From: Clostridia bacterium UC5.1-1D10
GTDB taxonomy: Bacteria; Bacillota; Clostridia; Lachnospirales; Anaerotignaceae
DNA: 64,000 nt
Assembly (NCBI GenBank): GCA_001304995.1
Contig: BBZU01000007.1
Location: 62,001 to 126,000 of the forward strand
Direction: 5' to 3'
Part shown: positions 56,193 to 64,000 of the stretch, piece after piece
Layout of the letters: each line of letters starts with the position of its first letter
Position numbering within the stretch: position 1 is the stretch's first letter
The notes under the pieces: generated by a model
Database searches by the model: none
Told to the model about the DNA's origin: nothing
The model's input: the letters and a program-made list of their open reading frames with translations, nothing else
Made by a program: the position numbers and the translations under genes

Positions 56193-57511
56193 CGGAAGCG
56201 GAAGCAAGACGGGAAATCTTGGAGAAGGTACGGGAATATTACCACTGTTTCCATGACGGGAAACGCTGGGACGGGAAGCATGTGTCCTATGGCGGCAGGG
56301 TTTATAACGAAAGGGAAATGGAGAATCTCACCGAAGCCATGCTGGATTTTGGTTTAACGGCAGGACGGTTTGCCATGGCATTTGAGCGGAATTTTGCCGC
56401 ATACATAGGGGTGAAACATTGCGCCTTGGTCAATTCCGGCTCCTCTGCCAATCTGCTGGCATTCCATACTCTGACTTCTCCTTTGTTAGGGGAAAAGCGC
56501 ATCTGTCGAGGGGATGAAGTTATTACCGTGGCGGCTGGGTTTCCTACCACCGTGGCACCCATCTTGCAGTATGGGGCGGTACCTGTCTTTGTGGATGTGA
56601 CTTTGCCCCAGTACAACATAGATGTTTCCATGCTGGAAGAAGCCCTTTCTCCCAAAACAAAGGCGGTGATGATCGCCCATACACTAGGGAATCCTTTTGA
56701 TGTGAAAGCCGTGGTGGATTTCTGCCAAAAACATGATTTATGGCTGGTGGAGGACAACTGCGACGCTGTGGGGGCGGCTTATTGTCTGGATGGGAATTGG
56801 CGGAAAACAGGCACATTTGGGCATTTATCAACCGTTAGTTTTTACCCGCCTCACCATATGACCATGGGAGAAGGGGGCGCTGTCTGCACCAATGATGATT
56901 TGCTGGGGAAAATTATGGTTTCTCTCCGGGATTGGGGGCGGGACTGCACCTGTGCGCCGGGGCAGGATAATCGCTGTAAGCATCGCTTTGACAGGCAGTA
57001 TGGCAAATTGCCCTTTGGCTACGATCATAAATACGTTTATTCCCATTTGGGATTCAACTTGAAAGCTACGGAAATGCAGGGGGCAATCGGGCTGGCACAG
57101 CTGGAAAAACTGTCGGATTTCGTGAAAAAGCGGCGGTATCACTTTGATTATCTCCTGACACTGCTGGAAAAGAGTGGTGAGAAAGTGATTTTACCAGAAG
57201 TGTCGGAAAATGCCATGGCAAGTCCTTTTGGATTCCTGCTGACCTGCCGGGAAGGCATTTCCAGAGAAAACATCGTTTCCCAGCTGGAAGAAAAGGGCAT
57301 CCAGACACGTCCTCTTTTTGCGGGAAATCTCCTGCGGCATCCCTGCTTTGATACCTTGGAGGAAGGCGTGGATTATCGTGTGATTGGGGAGCTGCCTGTG
57401 ACAGACCGCATTTTGCGGGATACCTTCTGGGTGGGGGTCTATCCGGGACTGACGGCGGAACAACTGGCTTATGAGGGGGAGGTGCTCTATGACGTCATAC
57501 GGAAAGCTTGA
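56189..57511 (+). CDS. rfbH: CDP-4-keto-6-deoxyglucose 3-dehydrase (E1)
   Basis: 440 residues, DegT/aminotransferase fold. E1 removes the 3-hydroxyl group using PMP and an iron-sulfur cluster. The decisive feature is His in place of the PLP lysine in VSFYPPHHMTMGEGGAVCTND, exactly as in RfbH/E1. Cysteines in RDCTCAPGQDNRCKHRF are candidates for the cluster ligands. The start ATG 56189 overlaps the rfbG stop (ATGA) and is better spaced from AAAGGGG than ATG 56183. The E3 reductase partner is not found in the window. Confidence 0.93.
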   Translation: MTEAEARREILEKVREYYHCFHDGKRWDGKHVSYGGRVYNEREMENLTEAMLDFGLTAGRFAMAFERNFAAYIGVKHCALVNSGSSANLLAFHTLTSPLLGEKRICRGDEVITVAAGFPTTVAPILQYGAVPVFVDVTLPQYNIDVSMLEEALSPKTKAVMIAHTLGNPFDVKAVVDFCQKHDLWLVEDNCDAVGAAYCLDGNWRKTGTFGHLSTVSFYPPHHMTMGEGGAVCTNDDLLGKIMVSLRDWGRDCTCAPGQDNRCKHRFDRQYGKLPFGYDHKYVYSHLGFNLKATEMQGAIGLAQLEKLSDFVKKRRYHFDYLLTLLEKSGEKVILPEVSENAMASPFGFLLTCREGISRENIVSQLEEKGIQTRPLFAGNLLRHPCFDTLEEGVDYRVIGELPVTDRILRDTFWVGVYPGLTAEQLAYEGEVLYDVIRKA

Positions 57512-58392
57512 GAGGGCTGTGGTGACGGGCGGCTGCGGATTTCTGGGGCAGGTGTTGGTGCGGGCATTGCTGGAAAAAGAAATTTCCGTGACGGTCATAG
57601 ATTTGCCGGAAAAAGAGAAAACATTGCCAAAACGAAAGGGTCTGGATTTTCAGCTAAACGTGTGGCAGGGGGATACGGAGCGGAAATATGATGTTTTTTA
57701 TCATCTGGCATGGGCAGGCAGTGCGGGAGTGGGACGGAAAGATGGGTTTTTGCAAGCAGAAAACATCCGCAACACCTTAGAAGCATTGGCTTTGGCAAAA
57801 AACTGGAGTGCCACACCTTCATTTTGCGGGAAGCATCATGGAGGAGGAAGTGGAAGCGGCGAAAAAGGCTGGTCTGCCGCCAAAAGGCACGGACTGTTAT
57901 GCCCTTGCGAAAACTGCCGCCGGAAACCTCAGCCGTGCCTTGGCAAAGGAATGGGGCATCAGACATGTGACGGGACGCATCACCAATACCTTTGGTGTGG
58001 GGGAGAAATCCAATAGACTTATTTGTCGGCTCATGGACGCATGGCAGAAAGGGGAAGTGCCGCCTTTGACAGCAGGGACGCAGATGTATGATTTTCTCTA
58101 CGTGACCGATGCGGCAAGGGCATTTGTGGCTATGGGGGAAAAGGGCGTGGACGGCAAAACCTATATCATCGGCAGTGGGAAACCCCATCCCCTGAGGAAT
58201 TGGCTGGAAGAAGCCATGGAAGTGACAGGAGGGAGAGGGGACTTTGGAGAAATCCCATTTTCCGGCGTTTCCCTGACAAAATCGGACTTTGATACCAGTG
58301 AACTGGAACAGGATACGGGATTTTGCTGTCGGGTGCCTTTTGCCGAGGGCATCGGCAGACTTTGGCACTGGCGAAAGGAGGGGCGGCTGTGA
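57489..58392 (+). CDS. NAD-dependent epimerase/reductase of the CDP-sugar pathway (frameshifted)
   Basis: About 301 residues after repair. A short-chain extended Rossmann protein: VVTGGCGFLGQVLVRALLEKEISVTVIDLP at the start, YHLAWAGSAG in the middle, catalytic YALAKTAAGNLSRAL, and ITNTFGVGEKSNRLI. Both A6 at 57797-57802 (needs A7) and GG at 57805 (needs GGG) are short, restoring ALAKKLGVPHLHFAGSIMEEEVEAAKKAG. By position it should be the final 4-ketoreductase or an epimerase for the dideoxyhexose (RfbJ/RfbE/AscF type). ATG 57489 lies inside rfbH. Confidence 0.82.
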
Positions 58393-58961
58393 GCGGACTG
58401 ACATTTACGCCTATGAGGCTGGAAGGATTGCAGAAGGTAACGCCTTTTTACGCCGAGGATTTGCGGGGATATTTTTTGAAAATTTATGAAAAAGGGGCGT
58501 TTCGGGGAGCAGGCATAGATGGGGAGATTTGGGAGAGTTTCGTGACTTTTTCCAAGCGTCATGTCCTGCGGGGGCTGCACATCCAGCGTCCCAATCCACA
58601 GGCAAAGCTGGTGACGGTGCTTTACGGGGAGATTTTCGATGTGGGGGTAGATTTGCGCCAAGGCTCGCCTACTTATGGGCAGTGGGAGGGCCTTGTGCTG
58701 AGCCACGAAAACAGACAGGGGCTGTACCTGCCGGAAGGATTTGCCCATGGATTTCTGGTACGGTCGGACTTTGCGCTGGTGAGTTATCTGTGCAGTGGGG
58801 AGTATGACCCGAAAGGGGACGGAGGCATTCGCTGGGATGATGTGGACGTGAGCGTGGATTGGGGACTGCCTGCGGGGATACGCCCCATTGTGTCCCAAAG
58901 GGACGAGAATCTACCTACATTGGCAGTCTATGAAAGGCAGGGGAGTATATGGAAGGAATGA
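58389..58961 (+). CDS. RmlC-like sugar-nucleotide 3,5-epimerase family protein
   Basis: 190 residues of the cupin-like dTDP-4-dehydrorhamnose 3,5-epimerase family. Catalytic features: SKRHVLRGLHIQRPNPQAKLVTVLYGEIFDVGVDLRQGSPTYGQW (histidine base) and LPEGFAHGFLVRSDFALVSYLCSGEYDPKGDGGIRWDD. In a CDP-dideoxysugar cluster it would act as a 5-epimerase, as AscE does in ascarylose synthesis. The start is GTG 58389, overlapping the previous stop (GTGA) and preceded by AAAGGAGG. Confidence 0.85.
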   Translation: MSGLTFTPMRLEGLQKVTPFYAEDLRGYFLKIYEKGAFRGAGIDGEIWESFVTFSKRHVLRGLHIQRPNPQAKLVTVLYGEIFDVGVDLRQGSPTYGQWEGLVLSHENRQGLYLPEGFAHGFLVRSDFALVSYLCSGEYDPKGDGGIRWDDVDVSVDWGLPAGIRPIVSQRDENLPTLAVYERQGSIWKE

Positions 58962-60500
58962 CATTTTGCTGGCAAACAGAGTGGTTTCGGACGTGTATGC
59001 CTCTTTTTTCCTGCCTGCTGGAAGAAGCGGAAAGGATAGCGGCAGGGAAAATGGGGATTTGGGAAAATGGGGGATTTGCTGGGGCAGATCGAGCATGTCT
59101 GTGACCCGGTGGAAGAACTGAAAAACTGCCATTATGCCAGACAAATGATGAATGTACGCTCTGCCCTTCTGGATTTGACGCAGACAGACCAGAAGGCAGA
59201 ATTGGCGGCATATACCCTCCTGCCTTTTCTGTGGGAACTGCGTGAGGAGACCTATTTTTGGGGTTGTGTGGCGGAAGATGCCCAAAAACGGAAAGCATAT
59301 TGGCAGGAGGAATTTGTTTCTCACCACAGACGAGTGAATCCGAGAAGGACAGAGCCAAAGAAAGTCACTATCTTCATACCTGCCTGCAATCATTTGGACT
59401 ATACAAAACAGTGCGTGGAAAGTGTGCTGCGCCATACGGATTTGAGGGCATGCGAACTGCTTTTGTTAGACCATGGTTCCCAAGACGAAACAGCGGCGTA
59501 TTTTCACACCATCCCCAACACAAAGGTCATACGGTTTCGGGAGAATGTGGGCATGCTCATGTTTTCTGTTGCCTTTCGAGCATGCTGCGGGCGGTATCTG
59601 GCTTTTGTCAGCAACGACACCATTGTGACGGAAGGCTGGCTTTCTCATTTGCTGGATTGTCTGGAAAGAGAGGAAAAAGCTCTCAGCGCAACGCCGGTGA
59701 CGCCTTTTACATCGAACTGCCAAGGGATTGCTCCTTGTCCCTTGGAGGGATTGGAGGATTTTGCAAAGGAATTTCATGAAAAACGGAAAGGGAACTGGCG
59801 TCATCGGGCAAGGATCATGCCTGTTATCGGAGTTTATGATGTGGCAAAGTTGGACACCATGGGCTTTGGTGACCGATGGTTTCAGACTATGGAATTCTGG
59901 GATGATGATGTTTCCCTTCGGGCAAGACGAAAGGGCTTTCAGCAGTTTCTCTGCACTGATGTGTACTGCCATCATTTCGGCAGTGTTACCGGCGGTGTGG
60001 CATGGGGAAAGACATTGGCGGCTGGACAGGAACTGTTTTTGCAGAAACATGGCGTGGACGCCTGGGGGCAAGGATTTTGCCGCAGTGAGGATATGATAGC
60101 ATTATTGCTGGAAATGAAATTGCCGGAAACATCCATTTCTTTCCTTGCAGTGGACTGCGGCTTTGGGGACAGCATTTTTGAGGTGCAGAACTACCTGAAA
60201 GAACAGAGAAAACAGGTGCAGACCTATGCATTATCAGAAGTGGAAGGATACAGAGGGGATGTGTTTCCCTTTGTGCAGGGGTGGCATACGGCAGTGGAAG
60301 GAACGGCGGCGGCTTTGACAAATGCCTTTGCGGAGCGGCGGTTTTCTCTGATTCTGACGGAAAAAAGCGGATTATCAGGAGAGATTTTGGCAGAGCGTTT
60401 ATTGCCGGGCGGATATGTACTTGCCATGGACAGTGAACTGACAAAATATTTCCGTCTGGCGGGAAGAAAAGGCCATTGGAGTTTATGGCAGAAAATGTAA
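58958..60500 (+). CDS. Family 2 glycosyltransferase (frameshifted near the start)
   Basis: About 513 residues. After some 100 N-terminal residues comes the GT-A domain KKVTIFIPACNHLDYTKQCVESVLRHTDLRACELLLLDHGSQDETAAYFHTIP, with CGRYLAFVSNDTIVTEGWLSHLLDC (ND in place of DxD) and FGDRWFQTMEFWDDDVSLRARRKGFQ. A C-terminal Rossmann-like part follows (SFLAVDCGFGDSIFE). A G5 run at 59069-59073 has one G too many; G4 joins MTFCWQTEWFRTC to GDLLGQIEHVCDPVEE. The ATG 58958 overlaps the previous stop. It probably transfers the dideoxyhexose or an adjoining sugar to a surface glycan. Confidence 0.85.
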
Positions 60501-60514
60501 CAGATAACAGAAAA

Positions 60515-60557
60515 CAGCCCATTTCTACCATAATGATGTAGAAATGGGCTGCTTTTG
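60515..60557 (+). terminator. Terminator of the dideoxyhexose operon
   Basis: CAGCCCATTTCTAC pairs with GTAGAAATGGGCTG and is followed by CTTTTG. Confidence 0.8.
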
Positions 60558-60886
60558 TATGTTGACCGGCATCTAAGAAATGAAAAGTGTATAGAAGATA
60601 AGTTTTTAAGGGGAGCGTTATTCAAAAGAGAAGTATAGAATATACAGGAAAGATAAAAGATGCCGGTCAGTGAAACCGCAGTTGAGAGAGTACGGATTCA
60701 CACGCATGCAATGTCATTGTTACCGCGTTTTTACGATCAGGAAAGACTGTTGGAAACCCTATGAAAAGGGAAGGTCGGTAATATGACGAATGGGAACAAA
60801 GCAGTCAGGATGGCTGAAAAAAAGGTGTGCCAATGAACTGCCTGTTTCTAAATGTGAGACTGCATAGATACGCAGCATGAAGAAAG
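60558..60886. other. Non-coding region with long-range pairing, identity unclear
   Basis: GACCGGCATCT at 60564-60574 pairs perfectly with AGATGCCGGTC at 60658-60668 across 83 bases. Downstream on the plus strand are GAGAGAGTACGGATTC, AACCCTATGAAAAGGGAAGG, AGTCAGGATGGCTG and GGTGTGCC. These are reminiscent of group II intron ribozyme segments and, less well, of a cobalamin-riboswitch B12 box, but neither is convincing. No plus-strand gene follows. A 17-codon frame starts at about 60783. The region may be a relic. Confidence 0.35.
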
Positions 60887-61464
60887 TCATTGGGTGACAA
60901 ATTCTTCTCCTCTGGTCTCCAGAACTTGGAGTTCCGAAACATTGAGATACAGATCCTGGAAGGAGCCGTTTTCCACAATTTCAGGTGTACCAGTGACGCG
61001 TATCCAGGCATTTTCGTCAGGCAATGTGCCATCGTAATGGAGCAGGAAACCACCCCAGCCGTCATTGCCGCAGCAGCCAGGGCCACGGCGGTAAACCGCA
61101 GGCACATTTTGTATGCCTTCCGGATTGAAAAGCAGACCGTACATGCCTTCGACGACGATGGTTTTGTTTTCATAATCTGAAAAATTCAAAAAGATGTCAT
61201 GAATCTGAGTCAGATACATTTTTCACTGATTTCCAATACATCTTCATTTTCTAAATTACTTGTTGCCACAGGTCTTTCTGGAACGGCAGGGATCTGTTGA
61301 GATGCAGCGCTGTCTTTTTCCAGAATATCTTCCAGCGTGTATGTAGTCTGGAGCTGCTGGGCAGATGGCTCTATCTTTGAGATAGAAACCTTGGCTTTTG
61401 CCTGACAGCCGCTCAGCATGCAGGCAAAGATCAAAGTGCATAAGGGAAAAAGAAATCGTTTCAT
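60887..61464 (-). CDS. Lipoprotein with COG3689/DUF1980-like cysteine domain (frameshifted)
   Basis: About 192 residues. The signal MKRFLFPLCTLIFACMLSGC has a lipobox. After a linker, the C-terminal domain reads KMYLTQIHDIFLNFSDYENKTIVVEGMYGLLF and VYRRGPGCCGNDGWGGFLLHYDG, the pattern of the C-terminal domain of the TIGR03943/COG3689 proteins that accompany putative metal permeases. A T5 run at 61219-61223 is one base short; six restores EISEKMYLTQI. It is the last gene of the zinc operon, starting four bases after znuB, so a role in extracytoplasmic zinc handling is likely. The CC pair is a candidate metal site. Confidence 0.75.
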
Positions 61465-61468
61465 GACA

Positions 61469-62287
61469 TCACATCCTTTCTTTGATTTTTCGAAACGCAA
61501 AAAAGCAGATAAAGCAAATGATATGGAGCAAAGAAATGCTGGCGCCTGTTGGTGTGGCGCAGACATAAGAAACCATCAGACCAATGCAGAAACAAATCAA
61601 AGAAAGAAGTATGCTGCAAAGGATGACAGCGCGGAAGCTGCCAAAGACCTGCATGGACGTAAGTGCTGGAACTACCAGTAAGCTGGAAATAAGCAGGGCA
61701 CCCATGGTGCGCATGCCAAGGACGATGGTCAGAGCGGTCATCAAAGCAAGAAGTCCTTGAGAGATGCTGGCAGAGCAGCCAACGGCGCTGGCAAAGATTT
61801 CGTCAAAGGTGATGGAAAAAATACGGTGATACCAGAAAAGAAATGCCAGTATCACAAACAAAGAGAGGCACACAGTGAGCCAAAGTTCTTTTTGTGTGAC
61901 ACCCAGTATGGTGCCGAAGAGATAATTGCAGACATCTGTATTCATGCCGGTGCTGATTGAGATTACCATCACGCCAAAGGCAAGAGAGGCGGTGGAGATC
62001 AGGGCAATGGCAGCATCCGGCAGCAGAAAACTGCTTTCTTTCAGACGCAGAAGCAGAAAAGCCGCAAGGATGACAACCGGCAGAGAAATGGCCAAAGGCG
62101 CAGTATGGAGCATTGTTGCCGCTGCCAGTGTGCCGAACCCCACATGGGAAAGTCCGTCACCGATCATGGCATAGCGTTTGAGAACCATGCTTGGCCCCAA
62201 AAGAGCGGCACACAAAGAAACCAGTATGCCAACTACAAAAGCCCGCTGCATAAATGGATAGGAGAACATTTCTTGTATCAGGTGCAT
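61469..62287 (-). CDS. znuB: Zinc ABC transporter permease ZnuB
   Basis: 272 residues with eight or nine helices, ABC-3 family. MQRAFVVGILVSLCAALLGPSMVLKRYAMIGDGLSHVGFGTLAAATML is the conserved start, with LGMRTMGALLISSLLVVPALTSM and DEIFASAVGCSASISQGLLALMTALTIV typical of metal permeases. It overlaps znuC by ten bases. Confidence 0.92.
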   Translation of the reverse strand: MHLIQEMFSYPFMQRAFVVGILVSLCAALLGPSMVLKRYAMIGDGLSHVGFGTLAAATMLHTAPLAISLPVVILAAFLLLRLKESSFLLPDAAIALISTASLAFGVMVISISTGMNTDVCNYLFGTILGVTQKELWLTVCLSLFVILAFLFWYHRIFSITFDEIFASAVGCSASISQGLLALMTALTIVLGMRTMGALLISSLLVVPALTSMQVFGSFRAVILCSILLSLICFCIGLMVSYVCATPTGASISLLHIICFICFFAFRKIKERM

Positions 62288-62994
62288 GAAATTTGCTGCC
62301 CCCTTTCTCCAAAACGCTGTCCTGCGCCTGTGGCAAGATAGGCATCCGTGGTACCGAAAAATAACTGTTTTGTATCTAGGTGAAGAATCTTCTTGCCGTA
62401 AGAGAGGGCGTTTTTCATATCATGAGATACCATCAGCACTGCCATGTGCAGCTCTGTATGAAGCCGTTGGATTTGTTCATAGAATTCTTTGGCGGCGATA
62501 GGGTCTAGGCTGGCAATGGGCTCATCCAAAATCAGCAGATGTTTTGCCGCGCAAAGGGCCCGTGCCAGTAAGACTCGCTGCTGCTGACCGCCGGAAAGTT
62601 CCCGGAAGCAATGATGGTGCAGATGGGCAATACCCATACGTTCCAGATTTTCCATGGCTTGCTGTTTTTCTTTTTTTCCATAAAAAGGGCGCAGTTTCAT
62701 GCGATTCAGACAACCCGAAAGCGTAACTTCCAACACACTTGCCGGAAAATGCTTCCATGAGGTCTTTTGCTGAGGCAGATAACCGATACCGCCTTTCAGG
62801 CAGTCCCCCAGGCGGAGGGTACCGCCGGAAGGGGGATGCAGCTGTAAGAGACCTTTCACAAGGGTGCTTTTTCCAGAACCGTTTTCACCAACGATGCAGA
62901 TATACTCACCGGAAGATATGGAAAATGTGACATCTTTGACTGCCACCTTTCCATCATAAGAAAAACTGAGGTTTTCGCAGTGCAGCAATTGCAT
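62278..62994 (-). CDS. znuC: Zinc ABC transporter ATP-binding protein ZnuC
   Basis: 238 residues. Walker A VGENGSGKSTLVKGLL, the metal-family segment IGYLPQQKTSWKHFPASVLEVTLSGCL, signature RELSGGQQQRVLLARALC, Walker B LLILDEPIASLDP, and H-loop VSHDMKNAL. It starts one base from the znuA stop. Confidence 0.93.
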   Translation of the reverse strand: MQLLHCENLSFSYDGKVAVKDVTFSISSGEYICIVGENGSGKSTLVKGLLQLHPPSGGTLRLGDCLKGGIGYLPQQKTSWKHFPASVLEVTLSGCLNRMKLRPFYGKKEKQQAMENLERMGIAHLHHHCFRELSGGQQQRVLLARALCAAKHLLILDEPIASLDPIAAKEFYEQIQRLHTELHMAVLMVSHDMKNALSYGKKILHLDTKQLFFGTTDAYLATGAGQRFGERGQQISCT

Positions 62995-62995
62995 A

Positions 62996-64000
62996 TCAGT
63001 TTAACGCCTCCTTCAGCACTTCCAGATTCTGTTCCATCAAAGACAGATATGTGGCGCCTTCTTCCATTTCTTTTGCAGAAAGGTTATGGCAGGAGTGCAG
63101 CATTCTTTTTTGCGCATGTGTGGCGTCGCAGATGGCATCGGCAATTTTGCCGTTGGAGAGTTCTATGGTAAATACCACAGGCAGCTCCTCTTTTTTCACC
63201 TGATCGATGAGAAAGGCGATGGTGGCCGGATCAGCTTCGGTCTCTGTGGAGCAGCCTGTGAAGGCGGCATAATAAGTAAGTCCATAGGCGTCAGACAAAT
63301 AGCGGAAGGGAAAACGATCCCCGAACAGGATGGTCTTGCGTTTGCTGTTTGCCACTACGCTTTTAAATTTTGCATCCAGTTCTTTCAGCTGGCCAGTATA
63401 GATAACCGCGTTTTTGGAATAGAAAAGAGCGTTTTCGGAATCGATCTCCATGAGTTTCTCCGCGATCTTTTCTGCGATCTGCATGGCGTTGGCAGGAGAA
63501 GTCCAAACGTGTTCATCAATTTCTTCTTCATGGTCATGAGAAAGCATTTCGTCCAGAACTTCGTCCCCTGTCAGACTGCTGTCATAGTAGGTAGGCCAGT
63601 TTTCCATTTCTTCGGAAAGTTTATCGAAACCATCATTTCCCATGAAGATATGGAAATGTTCGGCATGGTCTACGGGGCCAATTTCATGATCGCTGAATTG
63701 GATGTATTTTGGAGCGGCTGAAGCGGGGTCAGCAGACTGGAACTGGTAGCGGACACCTTTTTTCCCGGATTCGTAGGTGAGGATGCGGAAACCTTCATAG
63801 ATATATTTTGCCGTGATTGGTTTACCGTTTTCGAAAAAGGCAATGGTGTCACCGTCAATGGTGATCCGCTCTATATCGGTCTGATAACCAGCGGTATAAT
63901 ACGCTTTGTATTCCGCTTCGGTCTTATCCTGTTTTTCTGCCGCTTTATGGGCAAAAACCGGGTCAAGGGTACCATCCAGCAAGTAAGGATAGACGGACTG
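62996..64000 (-). CDS. znuA: Zinc-binding lipoprotein with ZinT domain joined to ZnuA C-lobe (partial)
   Basis: 334 residues are visible; the N-terminus is beyond the window. The visible part starts QSVYPYLLDGTLDPVFAHKAAEKQDKTEAEYKAYYTAGYQTDIERI and runs to IQFSDHEIGPVDHAEHFHIFMGNDGFDKLSEEMENWPTYY, a full ZinT domain with its histidines. It goes straight into SHDHEEEIDEHVWTSPANAMQIAEKIAEKL, the point after the His-rich loop of ZnuA, and ends as a ZnuA C-lobe (ILFGDRFPFRYLSDAYGLTYYAAFTGCSTETEADP, VFTIELSNGKIADAICDAT). In AdcA the ZinT domain follows a complete ZnuA; here it appears inserted between the ZnuA lobes. The unseen N-terminus should hold the N-lobe. Confidence 0.88.
   Translation of the reverse strand, partial: QSVYPYLLDGTLDPVFAHKAAEKQDKTEAEYKAYYTAGYQTDIERITIDGDTIAFFENGKPITAKYIYEGFRILTYESGKKGVRYQFQSADPASAAPKYIQFSDHEIGPVDHAEHFHIFMGNDGFDKLSEEMENWPTYYDSSLTGDEVLDEMLSHDHEEEIDEHVWTSPANAMQIAEKIAEKLMEIDSENALFYSKNAVIYTGQLKELDAKFKSVVANSKRKTILFGDRFPFRYLSDAYGLTYYAAFTGCSTETEADPATIAFLIDQVKKEELPVVFTIELSNGKIADAICDATHAQKRMLHSCHNLSAKEMEEGATYLSLMEQNLEVLKEALN

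Noticed and set aside
55154-58392. Pseudogene decay of the sugar cluster
   Set aside because: Breaks fall in homopolymers and all active-site motifs survive; sequencing error explains it better.

Overview
The window looks like chromosomal DNA of an anaerobic, spore-forming member of the Clostridia (Lachnospiraceae-like). The evidence is a spoVT homologue with a sigma-G-like promoter, DUF4364 and DUF1653 genes, S-layer-homology (SLH) proteins, strong AGGAGG ribosome binding sites, and U-tract terminators after almost every transcription unit. I cannot place it to genus. No phage, integrase, complete insertion sequence or CRISPR array is visible.

Layout. 1-5.9 kb: end of an SLH protein, then a 2-aminoethylphosphonate operon (ATPase, fused permease, binding protein, phnW, phnX) behind PhoP/PhoB-like direct repeats. 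6-14.8 kb: an ApbE flavin transferase followed by a giant SLH protein (about 2,485 residues) carrying five predicted covalent-FMN sites. 15-23.2 kb: spoVT, a lipid kinase, an amidohydrolase/ECF S-component pair, DUF4364, a radical SAM protein, a CobD/HisC-like aminotransferase and two unrecognised genes. 23.5-28.1 kb: ACT-domain protein, thrB, lysC, ispE and a GntR regulator. 28.3-33.6 kb: a PadR regulator with two DUF2812 membrane proteins, an ECF-type sigma factor with its probable membrane partner, and a Fur/PerR regulator. 33.7-42.9 kb: trmL, an aminotransferase, a two-component system, an M23 peptidase and a membrane-anchored protein. 43-52 kb: tsaE-tsaB-rimI, a LonB-type protease, a cell-wall amidase, and rph-rdgB-phosphoesterase-lipoprotein. 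52.2-54.1 kb: four tRNAs and a MATE exporter behind an attenuator-like leader. 54.4-60.5 kb: six overlapping genes for a CDP-3,6-dideoxyhexose and a glycosyltransferase. 60.9-64 kb: a zinc-uptake operon on the minus strand, with ZinT fused into ZnuA.

Two features run across the window. First, four copies of an approximately 180-bp, highly structured intergenic element lie just downstream of genes, all in the sense of the upstream gene. In at least three copies the element sits inside the loop of a locus-specific terminator hairpin. I do not recognise this family and consider it the most interesting signal here. Second, about 18 single-base frameshifts in 13 genes fall almost entirely in homopolymer runs, while the downstream reading frames remain well conserved. 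This looks like sequencing or assembly error rather than gene decay, so these genes are annotated as whole genes with their breaks marked. One in-frame TAG in the phosphonate binding protein is of a different kind.
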